Shown here: positions 33,815 to 46,310 of the stretch, piece by piece
How positions within the stretch are numbered: the stretch's first letter is position 1
Layout: every line of letters begins with the position of its first letter
Assembly (NCBI GenBank): GCA_017979445.1
Contig: CM030714.1
Span: forward strand, 18,719,892 to 18,783,891
DNA from: Akebia trifoliata
Lineage: Eukaryota; Streptophyta; Magnoliopsida; Ranunculales; Lardizabalaceae
DNA: 64,000 bases
Direction: 5' to 3'
The notes under the pieces: generated by a model
What the model was told of the DNA's origin: nothing
Seen by the model: the letters and a program-made list of their open reading frames with translations, nothing else
Databases searched by the model: none
Made by a program: the position numbers and the translations under genes

Positions 33815-36800
33815 TGTAACACCCCAAATTTTTAATTCGTATCTCGAGGAAAAAATAAATAGTGAAATTTTAAGAAAATCTTGAAAGTGGGATTTAGGGG
33901 TAAAACTTTAGGATGTTTCTGATCATTTTAATGGAATCTGACCTCACCATTAGATTCAAAATGATCGAAAAACATAGTTTAACCTATAAGCACGTTCAAA
34001 TACGAGTCCAAATATAAAAGTTGTAAAATCCTCGATTATCGGGTCGGACTAGGTTAAAATAGTGACTTTTTATTAGAGTAATAATTTTTAAAATTTGATT
34101 ATACCATTGGATTCATAACGAAAAATTATTCAACATGGACTATTTATTTGTCATTTTTGGAGATCAGGAAGTCGAATTATCGCCAAAAACGAAAACGACA
34201 TCAAGTTTAAGGGTCACATCAGGCTAAAAATGTAAAATTTTTTTGGAGACATAATTTGTAGAAATTGACTATACCATTAGATCTGGAACGAAAAATTAGG
34301 TGAAATAGAGTATTCATTTGTCAGTTTTGGAGTCCAGATGATCAAGTTATCATCGATCGAAACAATTGACAAAATATCGAATTCGTCCCACATTTTATTT
34401 AAATAATAATTTTAATTTTTTTTATATGTCATCTTCCCCAACGCGTCCATACGGCCGAGACATATAAAAAAAAACAAATTTTTTTTTTCTCTTCGATCTT
34501 CAATCTCAGATCTCTCACAAACGGCTCACCGTCGACGATCGACGTAAAAGGGAGAAATGTCCGCAGCTACGTTCTCTACAAAACCCACCCAACCTTTCTT
34601 TGTTTCACTTTCTATTTTACCCGATATCGTCAAAAATCAGCCGTATTTGGATACGGAAATTTCGAAAATTTTATCTCGGATTTCGTCCGTTTTCGGGTCA
34701 AACCGTCTTCCGACGTATAAGGGAGAAACGTCCGCAGCCTCATTCTCTACATAACCCACTCAAATTCCTTTCGTTTTCTCGCCTTTTTCATCCCGTATAG
34801 TCAAAAATCAGCCGTATTTTTATACGGAGATTTCGTAACTTCAACCTCGATTTTCATCAATTTCGGGGTCAAACCGTCTTTCATCGTAAAAGGGAGAAGA
34901 GACGAGCACATCGAGATCTTCAAAACCACCGGGCCGGTTTCAAAAATCAGTCGCTTTGAAGTTCGATCCGTCTCAATTTTCGTGCCGATCGCCTCGATTT
35001 TCGCACACACGCTTTGATCATTTCGCCTAGACATTGTAAGGAACTCTCAATTTCTATTAGTAATCTAGATTGTGAAAATTGCATTTAGGATTTTATCGAA
35101 AAATTTGGATGTATTTTTAAAATATAGAATTATTTTGTTATTTCAAAAATTCACGCCAGAAATTGCATGTTTGATATATTTAATTGTATTTTTAATAAAT
35201 TATACGTGGGTAGGGTATTTTAACGGGTTATTGCCATAAATTGGGTCTTGTGCACTGCTCGGACCCCGTTTTGATATGAAATTGGTATTTTTTTTCAATA
35301 TTATTGATAGAAATAAATTCTATAGTTGAAAAATGTGATTTAATATTCAATGAACTCATATTGAGTTGATGAATATGAGAAAATGGATATTTTATGAAGA
35401 GATTGAAAACTGTAAAAGTCAAAAAAAGGGAAAAAGGGTATGAAACGGTAAAATGTCAGAGTCACACCCGAGGGGTGATGTCTGCATTTTACGTTGTTGT
35501 GTTGTATGCAGGTTGGTGAACGGATATCCAGGGATAATGTTACTGGTTGCATGTTTATTTACTTTCTGTTAGCGCGAGGCGCTCTGTTATGTTATTTATT
35601 TTAGGCCGGGTGGCCACACTTGCATGGTAGGAAACTGGATATCTATTCTCAACCTTGTATTGTTAATTTCTCTTTTGTTTTCAAATGAAAATAATATATA
35701 TAAGTACCTATTTTGTGAGCTGTTAAAGAGTTTGTGAATGCCTGAAGGGATAGTGCATCATATCATCCGGAGTGGTGTACTATCCTGGGATGTACGGTAG
35801 GGACCACCAAACTCATACGTGGTATGGGACGCGTATGAGAGTGGAGTCACAACTGGAATCCGAGTTTATTCTTCTCTATCTTTACCAGTGAACTTCTAAT
35901 GTAAAGGTGGTCGTATACGAATGGTTTGTATCTTTGGGAATCACATGTACGCCTGATAGGCATAGACGAAGATGATTAGTCAGTGATCACTAACAATCTA
36001 TAGTAGTCGAACGTTCTGACACATCGAAAAGAGACCCATTGCTTACGGTCACGTCAAACGGCCAGCCTGAGCCGGATAAATGGTCAACCAAGCGTGGTAA
36101 ACAGCGACCAGCCACAAAATCAGGAACTAAAAGCCCGAGAAGAATTGTACCATCACGTCCCGACTGGGAGCGATCCAGTCGTGAATCCCAACTCTCTAAT
36201 TTCAATACTCCACCATTGTGTATTATGTATGTGTTGCTTATTTTGATATATAAGATGAAATGCATGTTTATTGTTTCCATTTGATCAATTAGATTTGTAT
36301 AAAAAGAGAATGTTATAGTGAGTACTACTGATCGATGTAATGTGAGTTTTAAAATGTTTAGTTGCTCATCCCTGGCTATATGTACTAGTTAATCGTAGTT
36401 TTCTTCTGTAAAATTTTGTTTATTTTAAAATGATTCGGTATGTTTATTCGTTCATGTTAGGAGAGGTTATTGACAGAAATTGTTGCTTCCTTACTGGGTA
36501 ACCCTTGTTACTCACCCTTTCCTTCTCTATTTTTTAGTTTCAGATCTAAAACTTGGCGAGACAAGTATAGAGCACGAGTGAGAATCATCTGGTGGGTCAA
36601 ATAGATAGCCAGACTTTGTCACTTGGTGAGTATTGGGGCTACACCCCTCTAATGGTGTTAGTTTGTCTAGGTAGTATTATAGATATTGTTCTGAGCGTTA
36701 GGACTTTTGTTAGAGTGAGAAAATCTCTGTATAATCCTGTATATAAATTTTCTTCTTCCGCACTCTGATTTATCGTACGATATTAGATGTATATAGGCTT

Positions 36801-36977
36801 CCGCTCGTTATTACATTATGTACGTAAATGCAGGATTGTATGTCGTTTATCAGGTGCAGGTTGAATGCCTTGGAATGCTAACATAAACAGAGGAAACCAT
36901 GCCAAAATTTCGAGGTGCTACATAATACCTCGAGATCTGACATGGGGATTTATGTTAGCGTTTGGCGGGGCGCCACA
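33815..36977 (+). mobile_element. Solo LTR D (3163 bp) inserted in Tat pol
   Basis: Begins TGTAACACCCCAAATTTTTA and ends GTTTGGCGGGGCGCCACA. It is flanked by CCGAC at 33810-33814 and 36978-36982. Removing it and one CCGAC rejoins the Tat pol linker. It belongs to the same long-LTR family as 17423-26093 and the LTR at 39532-42683, and shares with the latter an internal 171-bp tandem duplication. No internal domain is present. Confidence 0.95.
34550..34960. repeat. 171-bp tandem duplication inside LTR D
   Basis: GGGAGAAAYGTCCGCAGC at 34550 and 34721, and GGGAGAAGA at 34892, are exactly 171 bp apart. Each is followed or preceded by AAAAATCAGCCGTATTT and CGGGGTCAAACCGTCTT. About 2.3 units. The same spacing occurs in the LTR at 39532-42683 (40421 and 40592). 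Confidence 0.85.
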
Positions 36978-36982
36978 CCGAC
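36978..36982. other. Target site duplication of solo LTR D, right
   Basis: CCGAC, matching 33810-33814. Confidence 0.95.
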
Positions 36983-38045
36983 GTTCATTTTCTTGTTCAT
37001 GTAACTTGATTATTTCAGGGGGAAGTTCTTCGTCAGAAGACTCTCCCTTCGATGCCAAATTATTAGTTAAATTATTATTGCGCTCAGGGTAATCAAAAAT
37101 TTCTTTCATTTCATTAAAAGGAGATGGGTTAATAGGACTCATTGCAGACTTGACAGACTCACTTGATTTAGCAAAAATAATGGACTTACTTGACTCAGCA
37201 GAAACAACTAACTTGTTTGCCTTAATAGAAATAAATGATTCATCTAGCATGTCAGACTGAACAGGACTAAGGGGACTGACAGATCCAGTCTTGACATGCA
37301 ACACATGACTAATTACATGAAAGCTAGAGAGACACCCTACAGCGGGTTTGATTACAGATTGAGGATTTGGGATCCCCTTCTCAATTGACAACACCAGGAT
37401 ACTGTGATCTTCAATGAATACCTGGTCAATGTTGAAGGAGTCCAGATTGAGCTGCCAGTCTTCAACTTCCTTCTCTTCAGCTTCTGTGCTTGCTTCCTTT
37501 TCAAGCCAATCCATACCAAAGAAGATCTCAAATCCCGGTAGATCAGCACTTGTGATGTGGTCAATGAACGGCTCTGGGAACCCATAGTAACAAAAATCTT
37601 CTCCTTCCTTCATGAAATAGCCATTAAGGGTCTTACGATAGGGTTTTATTTTAATGAGATCCGTGGTGTGCATTTGCCTTTTTGCCATTGGCTTGTCCCG
37701 CTTTGTTTTCCAGTATTGGGCCCAATCTTCCTTAGTAGGCTTAAATCCTAGCCCGAATGTGCCGATGACTTCTTTAATCATCGATGCTTCTTTCATACCT
37801 TGTTGCTTGCTACCTAGGCCCATGTTAGGGAACAATCCCATTTTTTGAACATATTGGCCATGTAGCAGTTAGAGGTATTCTCAATAGGAAAATATTCTTT
37901 CATGAAGTAATCCCATTGAATTGAGCAAATCTTCTCAAATTCAAACCCGCTAAGGTCTATCCCCTGTTGTTCTGGCTGAATCTCAAGCAATGGCTCATCC
38001 TTAGCTTCAGTATTGTTTACAATTCCTACAATTTCAGCATCTCCA
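36983..38045 (-). pseudogene. Pol linker (protease-RT spacer) of Tat copy 1
   Basis: The frame 37841-36983 reads MGLGSKQQGMKEASMIKEVI and GFKPTKEDWAQYWKTKR, then an acidic, serine-rich stretch up to PEIIKLHEQENERR, where solo LTR D cuts in. In Tat/Ogre polyproteins this poorly conserved region joins protease to RT. A one-base change in a poly-A run near 37840 shifts the frame; the upstream part (38045-37845) holds FEKICSIQWDYFMKEYF. The last residues of the long open frame (after NERR) come from the inserted LTR. No protease motif is visible, so the N-terminal part was lost at the 38046 junction. Confidence 0.8.
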
Positions 38046-38624
38046 TGTAAACACCTCATTTTTACATTCGCCTGATTAATCAATTCGTTAACCCGATCGC
38101 AACGGTTCCCAATGACGGATGTTTATTTCAATGCTTTATTTTGTTACGAGATATGTTTCAAAAATCCGGATGAGGTATCTCAAAATGACAAAACCGTAGA
38201 AACCACGTTACGCTAGGAAAATATGACCCAGAAATATAGAAATCATCATTTTGCAGACAAAAAGAAGTTTTACGATAAAAATCACTAAAAAATAATCAAA
38301 TTACCCAAATACCCTTAACATCAAAACAACCCTAGAGCCTACATTACGCTTAAGAAAACCCTTTCGAATACATAGAACAACAAATCGAAACCAAATAAAT
38401 CATTTCACCAATTTTCACAGAATTCAACAAAATTACGAAAATACCCCTCATAAAGTTCACGACCATTTCATACAAAAAATTTCACAAATAATAAAAACCA
38501 ATATTCCCATTGAATTCCTTATGAAAAATTAATTCCAAAATATCTTTGAAAATTGAAAAATGACCTAAAACGCGAAAAGTCCTCTCCGAGGGTAAAACGA
38601 TAATTTTACAATTTTAATAATTTA
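38046..38624 (+). mobile_element. Tat LTR fragment, opposite orientation
   Basis: TGTAAACACCTCATTTTTAC at 38046 is the LTR start, here on the plus strand, unlike the other three Tat LTRs in the window. Matching sequence runs about 580 bp to ACAATTTTAATAATT and then stops, so some 1.1 kb of LTR is missing. It abuts Tat copy-1 pol directly. It is either an insertion later truncated or an inversion/recombination junction. Confidence 0.85.
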
Positions 38625-39531
38625 TCATGCTTGCAATAATGATTCGAGTATAAATCTAATACAAAAAAGTGTCCTAGGCTTAATGATTAGATTTGATAAA
38701 TATTGAAATTAAAGAATACATCTAAGAAAAGTGATTTGGTCTTACCTTTTTCCCAAAGAGACATGATAAAATAATAGACTTATTTGAGAAATTTGACAAG
38801 GACAATGTTTTTGCATGGTCCTATGAGGATATGGCAAATACTACATTGTTTGACAACGAACCGTGTTGCATCCAAATATTGGGTGGATCAAAACATGAAC
38901 TCAAATGTGATTATCAAAGTAGAAGATATCAAAATGATGTATATGAAGCTACTGACAAGAATGACAAACATCCACATTTGTTTGGATTCATAATAGCATT
39001 GGACTCCACTATACATTTAGAACTCTTAAGTAAAATTTTCTTTTTTGATCCTATGATTTAGAATAAAAATTTTGGAATCACAATAACTTTCAAAAATTCC
39101 CCTAGTTTTAAGGTTGACCTCTAACCAGAATTTGACTATGAATTATTGGAATGGATTACACTTGAAAAATATGGACGAGAAACAATGGATTCTAATAAAA
39201 GACATATAGACGAATTATTTTAAATTTTCAAGACTCCTAAGATCATCAAATGTGCAATAAGGAATTGATTTCTTTTGAAAAATGCTTGAGCTGGACTTAA
39301 AATTATGATTATTATTAGAATAAAAGATCTATCTCTTTAAAATGGACAATGATTTTACATTGTATTTTCCGGAACACTTGGACAAATAAGCGTACTCTTA
39401 AAGATTCAACATGTTTAAGATGACTTCTGAGTTTCTTTAATTTCAACATTGTCTTCGTCGAATGCGAGTTCTTGACTAAAAAATGGATGCTAGGACTCGA
39501 ACAATTTTTTGTATTTCCCAATTTCTGCGTA
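38625..39531. other. Unassigned stretch with a Tat-like peptide
   Basis: On the plus strand one frame near 38775-38830 reads DLFEKFDKDNVFAWSYEDM, like the DLLRKFKDMFAWSYEDMP region before RT in Tat pol. The frame then continues to about 39060 without RT motifs (for example HPHLFGFIIALDS). I do not recognise that part. It may be a plus-strand Tat relic fused to other sequence, or chance. Nothing else is identifiable. Confidence 0.4.
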
Positions 39532-42500
39532 TGCTTCCTTCTAAATTTTTCTTCTCGGTGGAAAAAATAAATAGTGGAATTTTAAGAAAATCTTGAAAGT
39601 GGGACTAAGGGTAAAACTGTAGGACCTTGTTTTGATCATTTTTAATAGAATCTGACCTGACCATTGGATTCAAAATGATCGAAAAACATACTTTAGCCTG
39701 TAAGCATGCTCAAATGTGAATCCGAATATAAAAGTTGCAAAATCCTCGATTACCAGGTCGAACAAGGCTAAAATAGTGACTTTTTACTAGAGTAAGAATT
39801 ATTAAGATTCGATTATACCATTGGGTTCGTAACGAAAAATTATTGAATATAGACTATTCATTTGTCATTTTTGGAGACCAGAAAGTTGAATTATCGTCAG
39901 AAACGAAAACGACATCAAGTTTAGGGGTCACCTCAGGCCAAAAATGTAACTTTTTGATGGAGATATAATTTGTAGAAATTGACTACACCATTAGATCCAG
40001 AATGAAAAATTAGGCGAAATAGAGTATTCATTTGTCAGTTTTGGAGTCCGGATGATCAAGTTATCATTGATCAAAACAATAGGCGAAATACCGATTTCAT
40101 CCCAACTTTTATATAAATAAAATTTTTTTTTTTATATCTCATCTTCTCCAACCGTCCAACAGCCAACGAAAAAAAAAATTCATTTTTTTTTCTTCGAATT
40201 TCAACTGTAGATCTACGACAAACGGTCCACTTTCGACGATCGCCGCAAAAGAGAAAAAGATCCGCAGCCTCGACATCTACAAAACCCACCCAACCTTTCT
40301 TCGTTTCATTTTCTATTTCACCCGATATAGTTAAAAATCAGTCGTATTTGGATACGAAAATTTCGAAACTTTGACCTCGGATTTCGTCCGTTTCGGGGTC
40401 AAACCGTCTTCCGACACAGAAGGAAGAAACGTCTGCAGCCTCATACTCTACATAATCCAACCAAATTCCTTCCGTTTTCTCACCTTTTTCACCCTGTATA
40501 GTAAAAAATCAGCCGTATTTTTATACGGAGATTTCGTAACTTCAACCTCGGTTTTCATCAATTTCGGGGTCAAACCGTCTTTCATCGTAGAAGGAAGAAG
40601 AGACGAGCACATCGAGATCTTCAAAACCACCGGGCCGGTTTCAAAAATCAGCCGCTTCGAAGTTCGGTCCGTCTCGATTTCCGTGCCGTTCGCCTCGATT
40701 TCCGTGCACGTGCTTCAAATCCGTCACCTAGTGATTGTAAGGAACTTTCAATTTCTATTAGTAATCGTAGATTGTGAAAATTGAATTTAGGATTTTATCG
40801 AAAAAATTTGGATGTATTTCTAAAATATAGAATTATTTTGTTATTTCAAAAATTCACGCCAGAAATTGCATGTTTGATATGTTTAATTGTATTTTTAACA
40901 AATTATACGTGGGTAGGGTATTTTAACGGGTTATTTCAATAAATTAGTTCTTGTGCACTGCTCGGACCCCGTTTAGATATAAAATTTATTTTCTTTTTCA
41001 ATATTATTGATAAAAATAAATTCTTTAGTTGAAAAATGTAATTTAATATTCAATAAACTCATATTGAGTTGATAAATATCAGAAAATGGATGTTTTATTG
41101 AAGAAATTGAAAATTGTAAAAATCGAAAAGAGGGAAAAAGGGTATGAAACGATAAAATGTCAGAATCACACCCGATGGGTGATGTCTGCATTTTACGTTG
41201 TTGTGTTGTGTGTAGGTTGGTGAATAGATATCCAGGGATAATATTGTTGGTTGCATGTTTATTTAAATTTCTGTTAGCGCGAGGCGCTCAGTTATGTTAT
41301 TTATTTTAGGCCGGGTGGCCACACTTGCATGGTAGGAAACTCGATATCTATTCTCAACCTTGTATTGTTAATTTCTCTTTTATTTTCAAATAAAAATAAT
41401 ATATATATATGTAACTATTTTGTGAGCTGTTAAAGAGTTTGTGAATGCCTGAAGGGATAGTGCATCATATCATCCGGAGTGGTGTACTATCCTGGGATGT
41501 ACGGTAGGGACCACCAAGCTCATACGTGGTATGGGACGCGTATGAGAGTGGAGTCACAACTGGAATCCGGGTTTATTCCTCTCTATCTTTACCAGTGAAC
41601 TTGTAATGTAAAGGTGGTCGTATACGAATGGTTTGTATATTTGGGAATCATATGCACGCCTGATAGGCATAGACGAAGATGATTAGTCAGTGATCACTAA
41701 CAATCTATAGTAGTCGAACATTCTAACACATCGAAAAGAGACCCATTGCTTACGGTCACGTCAAACGGCCAGCCTGAGCCGGATAAATGGTCAACCAAGT
41801 GTGGTAAACAACGACCAGCCACAAAATCAGGAACTAAAAGCCAGAGAAGAATTGTAACATCATGTCTCGACTGGGAACGATCCAGTCGTGAATCCCAACT
41901 CTCTAATTCCAATACTCCACCATTGTGTATTATGTATCTGTTGCTTATTTTGATATATAAAATGAAATGCATGTTTAATATTTCCATTTGATCAATTAAA
42001 TTCGTATAAAAAGAGAATGTTATAGTGAGTAATGATGATCGATGTAATGTGAGTTTTAAAATGTTTAGTTGATCATCCCTAGCTATATGTACCAGTTAAT
42101 CGTAATTTTCTTCTGTAAAAACTTTGTTTATTTTAAAATGATTCAGTATGTTTATTCGTTCATGTTAGGAGAGGTTATTGGCAGAAATTGTTGCTTCCTT
42201 ACTGGGTAACCATTGTTACTCACCCTTTCCTTCTCCATTTTTTAGTCTCAGTTTCAGAGCTTGGCGAGGCAGGCATAGAGCACGAGTGAAGATCATCTGG
42301 TCGGTCAGATAGACAACCAGAGTTTATCACCTAGTGAGTATCGGGGCTACACCCCCTAGTGGGTTGATTTGTCAAGGAGTATTATAGATGTTGTTCTGAG
42401 TGTTAGGAATTTTGTTTGAGTGAGGAATCTCTCTATAATCCTGTATATAAATTTTCTTCTTCCGCACTCTGACTTATCGTACGTTATTAAACGTATATAG

Positions 42501-42683
42501 GCTTCCGCTAGTATTATATTTTATTTGTTTATATGCAGGATTGTATGTCGTTTATTAGGTACAGGTTGAATCGCCTTGGAATGCTAATATAAATAGAGGA
42601 AACCATGCCGAAATTTTGAGGTATCACCTAGTACCTCGAGATCTGACATGGGGATTTGTGTTAGCGTTTGGCGGGGCGCCACA
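39532..42683 (+). mobile_element. Long LTR C (about 3.15 kb), Del/Tekay-like
   Basis: Collinear with solo LTR D from GGAAAAAATAAATAGTGGAA (39560 onward) to the end GGCGGGGCGCCACA at 42683. The first 30 bases are altered (CTAAATTTTTCTTCTCGG), so the start is approximate. No matching 5-bp flanks are visible (GCGTA left, CACTT right). It is probably a solo LTR whose left edge was rearranged. No PBS or internal region follows; Tat-like sequence resumes at 42684. Confidence 0.85.
40250..40660. repeat. 171-bp tandem duplication inside LTR C
   Basis: AGGAAGAAAC at 40421 and AGGAAGAAGA at 40592 are 171 bp apart, with a weaker unit near 40250. Same arrangement as in LTR D. Confidence 0.8.
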
Positions 42684-44149
42684 CACTTAGTATGATATTT
42701 TTTTTTCCTGTTAATTTTTTTCGAGTCTCTCTTTTTTCTAATGCCCCTAGTTTGACATTCTTTCTTTTTCGTCAATTCATTTGAGTCTCCTTTTTCTAAT
42801 TCTCCTAGTTTATCATTATTTTTTACCATTTACTTTTTAGATGACATTTTCCTTAATAGAGTATATTTTTTTTTAATTTTTTACGTGATCAGACTGGAAA
42901 TAACTTTTCAAGTTGCCTACATATCCCAAATTTATTTTTTCTCTTTTGGGATCAGGTCAAGATGTAGTTCATACAAGACTTCCCTCCCAAGGTTGGCTGG
43001 TGTGGTTTGGAAAGAAGAGACTATTGATTTTTTAGAGGCTGTATGGGCTAAAGAAGGTTTTTTTTGGTAAGATAGAAAAATGGTTCGACCAAATGAGACA
43101 TCTTTTGATAAAATACTACTTGATTTGATCATGGTGTTGGAAAGTCGATGTCTTGATTACTTTGTCAAGTAAGGCCTTTAATCTTTTTTTTGTGAAATTG
43201 AGTTCTTCGTATTTGACATTGACTAGTTCAACATTTTCTAAACTTCAAAAAAATCTCATATTCTTTTGCGAATCAAAATTCTTCTCTTTCTCAAGTGAAA
43301 AACATGATGGATCCCTTTTGTGGGTCTTAACACCTTTGTCTGTGATTTCAATTGCACCATCCTTGATTGATAATCTTTGATTTTGACTTTATTTTTCTAT
43401 ATATTTTGGTACAATCTATTCTGATGAAAGGGACCATGGTGTTTATGACTAACATATTCTCATAGGACTATGCGAGAACACTGTTGAATTTTTGGAGTAA
43501 GTTTATCGTTTTCTCATGTTCCTTTGAAAATAATGTAGTATCAGTTTGCACTTCTTGAGTGTCCTCTTTAATTCCAATATTTATCAAGTTCGATTAGTAA
43601 GCTTTGAGCTATTCTTCATGTTAGATTTTATGTCTACTTATTATTACGCACACGATAATAAAAAAAAACTCTTTTATTTTATTAGAATTAAAAAATACAT
43701 AGACTAACAAACTCGACTAAGGCTTGAAGATTAAACAAGCTTAATAGGACTAACTAAACTCAATTACTACTGCAACTGAATTGAAACTAAAAGAAAACTC
43801 AGGAGTACACAACTACAAAGTGGGGATATCAAACATACTCATAGGGCCTATGCCACTTTGGATATCTTCACGATGGATGACTTGAGCTCATCTGTTTTCA
43901 CTACCTCTTTATGTTTTGATTCGAGCATGTCCGATGCTAAGTAACCCATTGCTTCAATAATCTCTTTGTCTTCCAATTTTGTTACTATCTCAGGATAGAT
44001 AGGCTTATTTTAATATATTTTGTCTTCCAATTTTGTCTTCTAATATATTAGGTTCAAAGTAGGCAGAAGTTGATTTTGAAAAGTAGGCAAATGATTAGTT
44101 TTAATATTGGATACAGTAGGAGTGGGTATGATGAATTTTTCTTGCTCAA

Positions 44150-44720
44150 TAAGGTCTTGAATAACATGGCGCAAAGTAATTTACCTATCAAGAACATGAC
44201 TAATTATTTGATGGAATTCATAGAATTGCCCATTATCCAAGTTTGGAGGGAAAGAATTAGGCAAAGACTTAGGTTCCAATGGTATCAGCATCCATTTTTC
44301 ACAAGTTTTTGAAAGACAATAACTAAGGGACATTCCAAGATTGGAGAATTATCTCCTAGGCTTGACTTATGAGGGTTGTGTGACTTGAGGAGCTAGTGCA
44401 AAAGAGATATTGGCTACTTGTAAGGAATTAACACTAAATTTGAAAATTTTGGATTTTGACTTAGACGAGTTACCAAAGAGTAAGCATCCTCAACTTGATT
44501 TCCAACTTCTAGGAGATACTAAAAGGTGGGAAGGTACTGGGACATCAAATACTTGGCACAATTTGGAGTGAGATTCTAAGGTTGGTCTTGACTTGTTTCT
44601 TTTCTTGAGGTTGGTCTCACAATTGAGCAATTTTAGCTCTCCATTGAGCAATGAATTTAGTAAAGATTTTCTCAAGCTTTTGCTTGGTCGTTTCTAAATC
44701 TCTTCTTATGAGTTCAATGT
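44150..44720 (-). pseudogene. gag: Gag remnant of Tat copy 3
   Basis: Two family signatures survive on the minus strand. Near 44720-44590 the gag domain reads FTKFIAQWRAKIAQLRDQP. Near 44240-44150 the cysteine/histidine block typical of Tat gag ends reads GQFYEFHQIISHVLDR, then a stop, then ITLRHVIQDLIEQ; Tyr and the stop stand where the family has cysteines. Frameshifts and stops lie between. Gag would have formed the particle; this copy is dead. Confidence 0.65.
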
Positions 44721-45769
44721 CTGTGTTGAATGAATATCATCCAATAAACTCTTTTATTAATTCATATCATATTCTTATACGAGATGAGTCTAGTGACATT
44801 AACTAGTGTAAGGTCGATCTTGTAAGAAATTTTTGAAAAATTTGAGTCATCTGTTCTTTGCTTAAACCTTGAAATTGCATGATACCGACATATATTTTCA
44901 AATGAGTCATAGGGCATCAAATCTTGTCAAACTTATCTATGTCTATTATTATGAATTTTTCTGATAGACGGACAGTAGAGAATAACGTCACTGTCCTTAG
45001 TCCAAGAGCAAGATCATCTGGGTCCTTGATATTTTTCAAAGCAGGTTCAACTAGAGTTATTCGATGGGCTAAGATCGGGTCGACGGGTAATTAATAATCT
45101 TCTTAATCTTCGACCAGGTCAAACATAACCTAAGGTTTTATAGTTTTATTTTTTTTTCTTTTAAGTCTTTAGGACGTCAATTTGTATTTGAACAAAAACA
45201 ATAATCTATGCTTGAAAGGATTCCAAAATTTGACATAGTGCTACTTTGTCCATGGTATATATTTCTTCTTGTGGCAAAGGTTAACTACTTAGACTTGACA
45301 GTGATATTCTGACAAAATGACTCTTTTGATAGACCCAAAGTGGCGGAGATAGCGGTTTAGAACGTCTAAAATCAATTATTACCTGATTGGAATGAAATAG
45401 GATTAATCATTGATTCTGAAGGTTGGACTCTTGACCACATAATTAAAACTTTGACACAAATTAACCCAAGTCTAGTGGCAAACATCAAATCCAAACGTAC
45501 TATAAGCCTACAATGGTCATAAGGGTGAGAAATGTTAGTCACGGGTCTACTCCAAATGGGGTTGAACCTTTTGGTAGACAAATTAATTTGACCACAGGGT
45601 TGAATCTTCTTGGTGCAAATTAATTCAAATCCTTGAACCTAAAACCAATTGATCCAATCGATTTAGTATTGGCCAGATAGATCCAGCTGCCAATTATGTC
45701 GAACCAATATTGTGGGTTTAATTTAAGTGGTATGGACTGGTCCACCTACTTACCTTTTGAATGGATTGA

Positions 45770-46310
45770 ATAGAGCAACTCGGGAGCACCTATGGTAAGT
45801 TCGATTGTGACTTATTGGAGGGTTTATATACTCTAGGTTTACTACGTGCAATGCAATTTATCTGGGCACCCTTACCCAAGTGCACCTATATACTTTTCGA
45901 GTGTATTCAATCAAATGATACGTGGTGACTTAGTTTAATATACCATATAGATATGAGACTAGGGTTATGGCTTTCATAAATGGTTTAGCGTCCCACAAGG
46001 AGACCGACCACACACTACTACTATGTTAGCAAATAGGACATGTGACTTTACGACTTACAGTAAGATAAAGGCTTAGGTCACTCTAGTGTGGGTGCATCAA
46101 TATACCATAAAGGTACGTAATTAGAGTTGTGATTTTCATGAATGACGTTGCATCCCATGAGGAGACTGGGCCACACACTAGTATCACGTTGGCTATAAGG
46201 GAGATGCAAGTATGTAATATATCATAAATTAGACGTGCTAGTGGTGTGTGCAAAAAAGGTGTTTGTGCTCGGGGCATTTTTGGATAAATGGGCCCAGGGG
46301 CCACATCACA
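45770..46310 (-). repeat. Leader block shared by Tat copies 2 and 3
   Basis: Matches 54262-55060 in order: TACTACGTGCAATGCA, ATACGTGGTGACTTRGTTT, TTTCATAAATGGTTTRGC, GACCGACCAC, GGACATGTGACT and GGTGCATCAATATAC. Its place upstream of gag suggests the 5' untranslated leader or an extra 5' region of the Tat element. No protein is evident. Confidence 0.75.

Larger units (their letters stand above)
26329..38045 (-). mobile_element. Tat/Ogre-like Ty3/gypsy element, copy 1
   Basis: A minus-strand element. From high to low coordinate it holds a pol linker (38045-36978), RT (33809-33095), RT/RNase H (33061-32372), archaeal-type RNase H (32349-31792), integrase (31710-30504), a 3' UTR with two tandem arrays, a polypurine tract and the 3' LTR (28020-26329). 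The second RNase H before integrase is diagnostic of the Tat clade. The 5' LTR, gag and protease are absent: at 38046 the sequence switches to a plus-oriented LTR fragment. A 3163-bp solo LTR interrupts pol at 33815-36977. Stops and frameshifts occur throughout, so it is dead. Confidence 0.88.

Noticed and set aside
36039..36284. 81-codon frame, also at 41746-41991 and (as relatives) 9610-9912
   Set aside because: It recurs because it lies in a conserved LTR segment; its composition and overlap with frames on the other strand argue against a gene.
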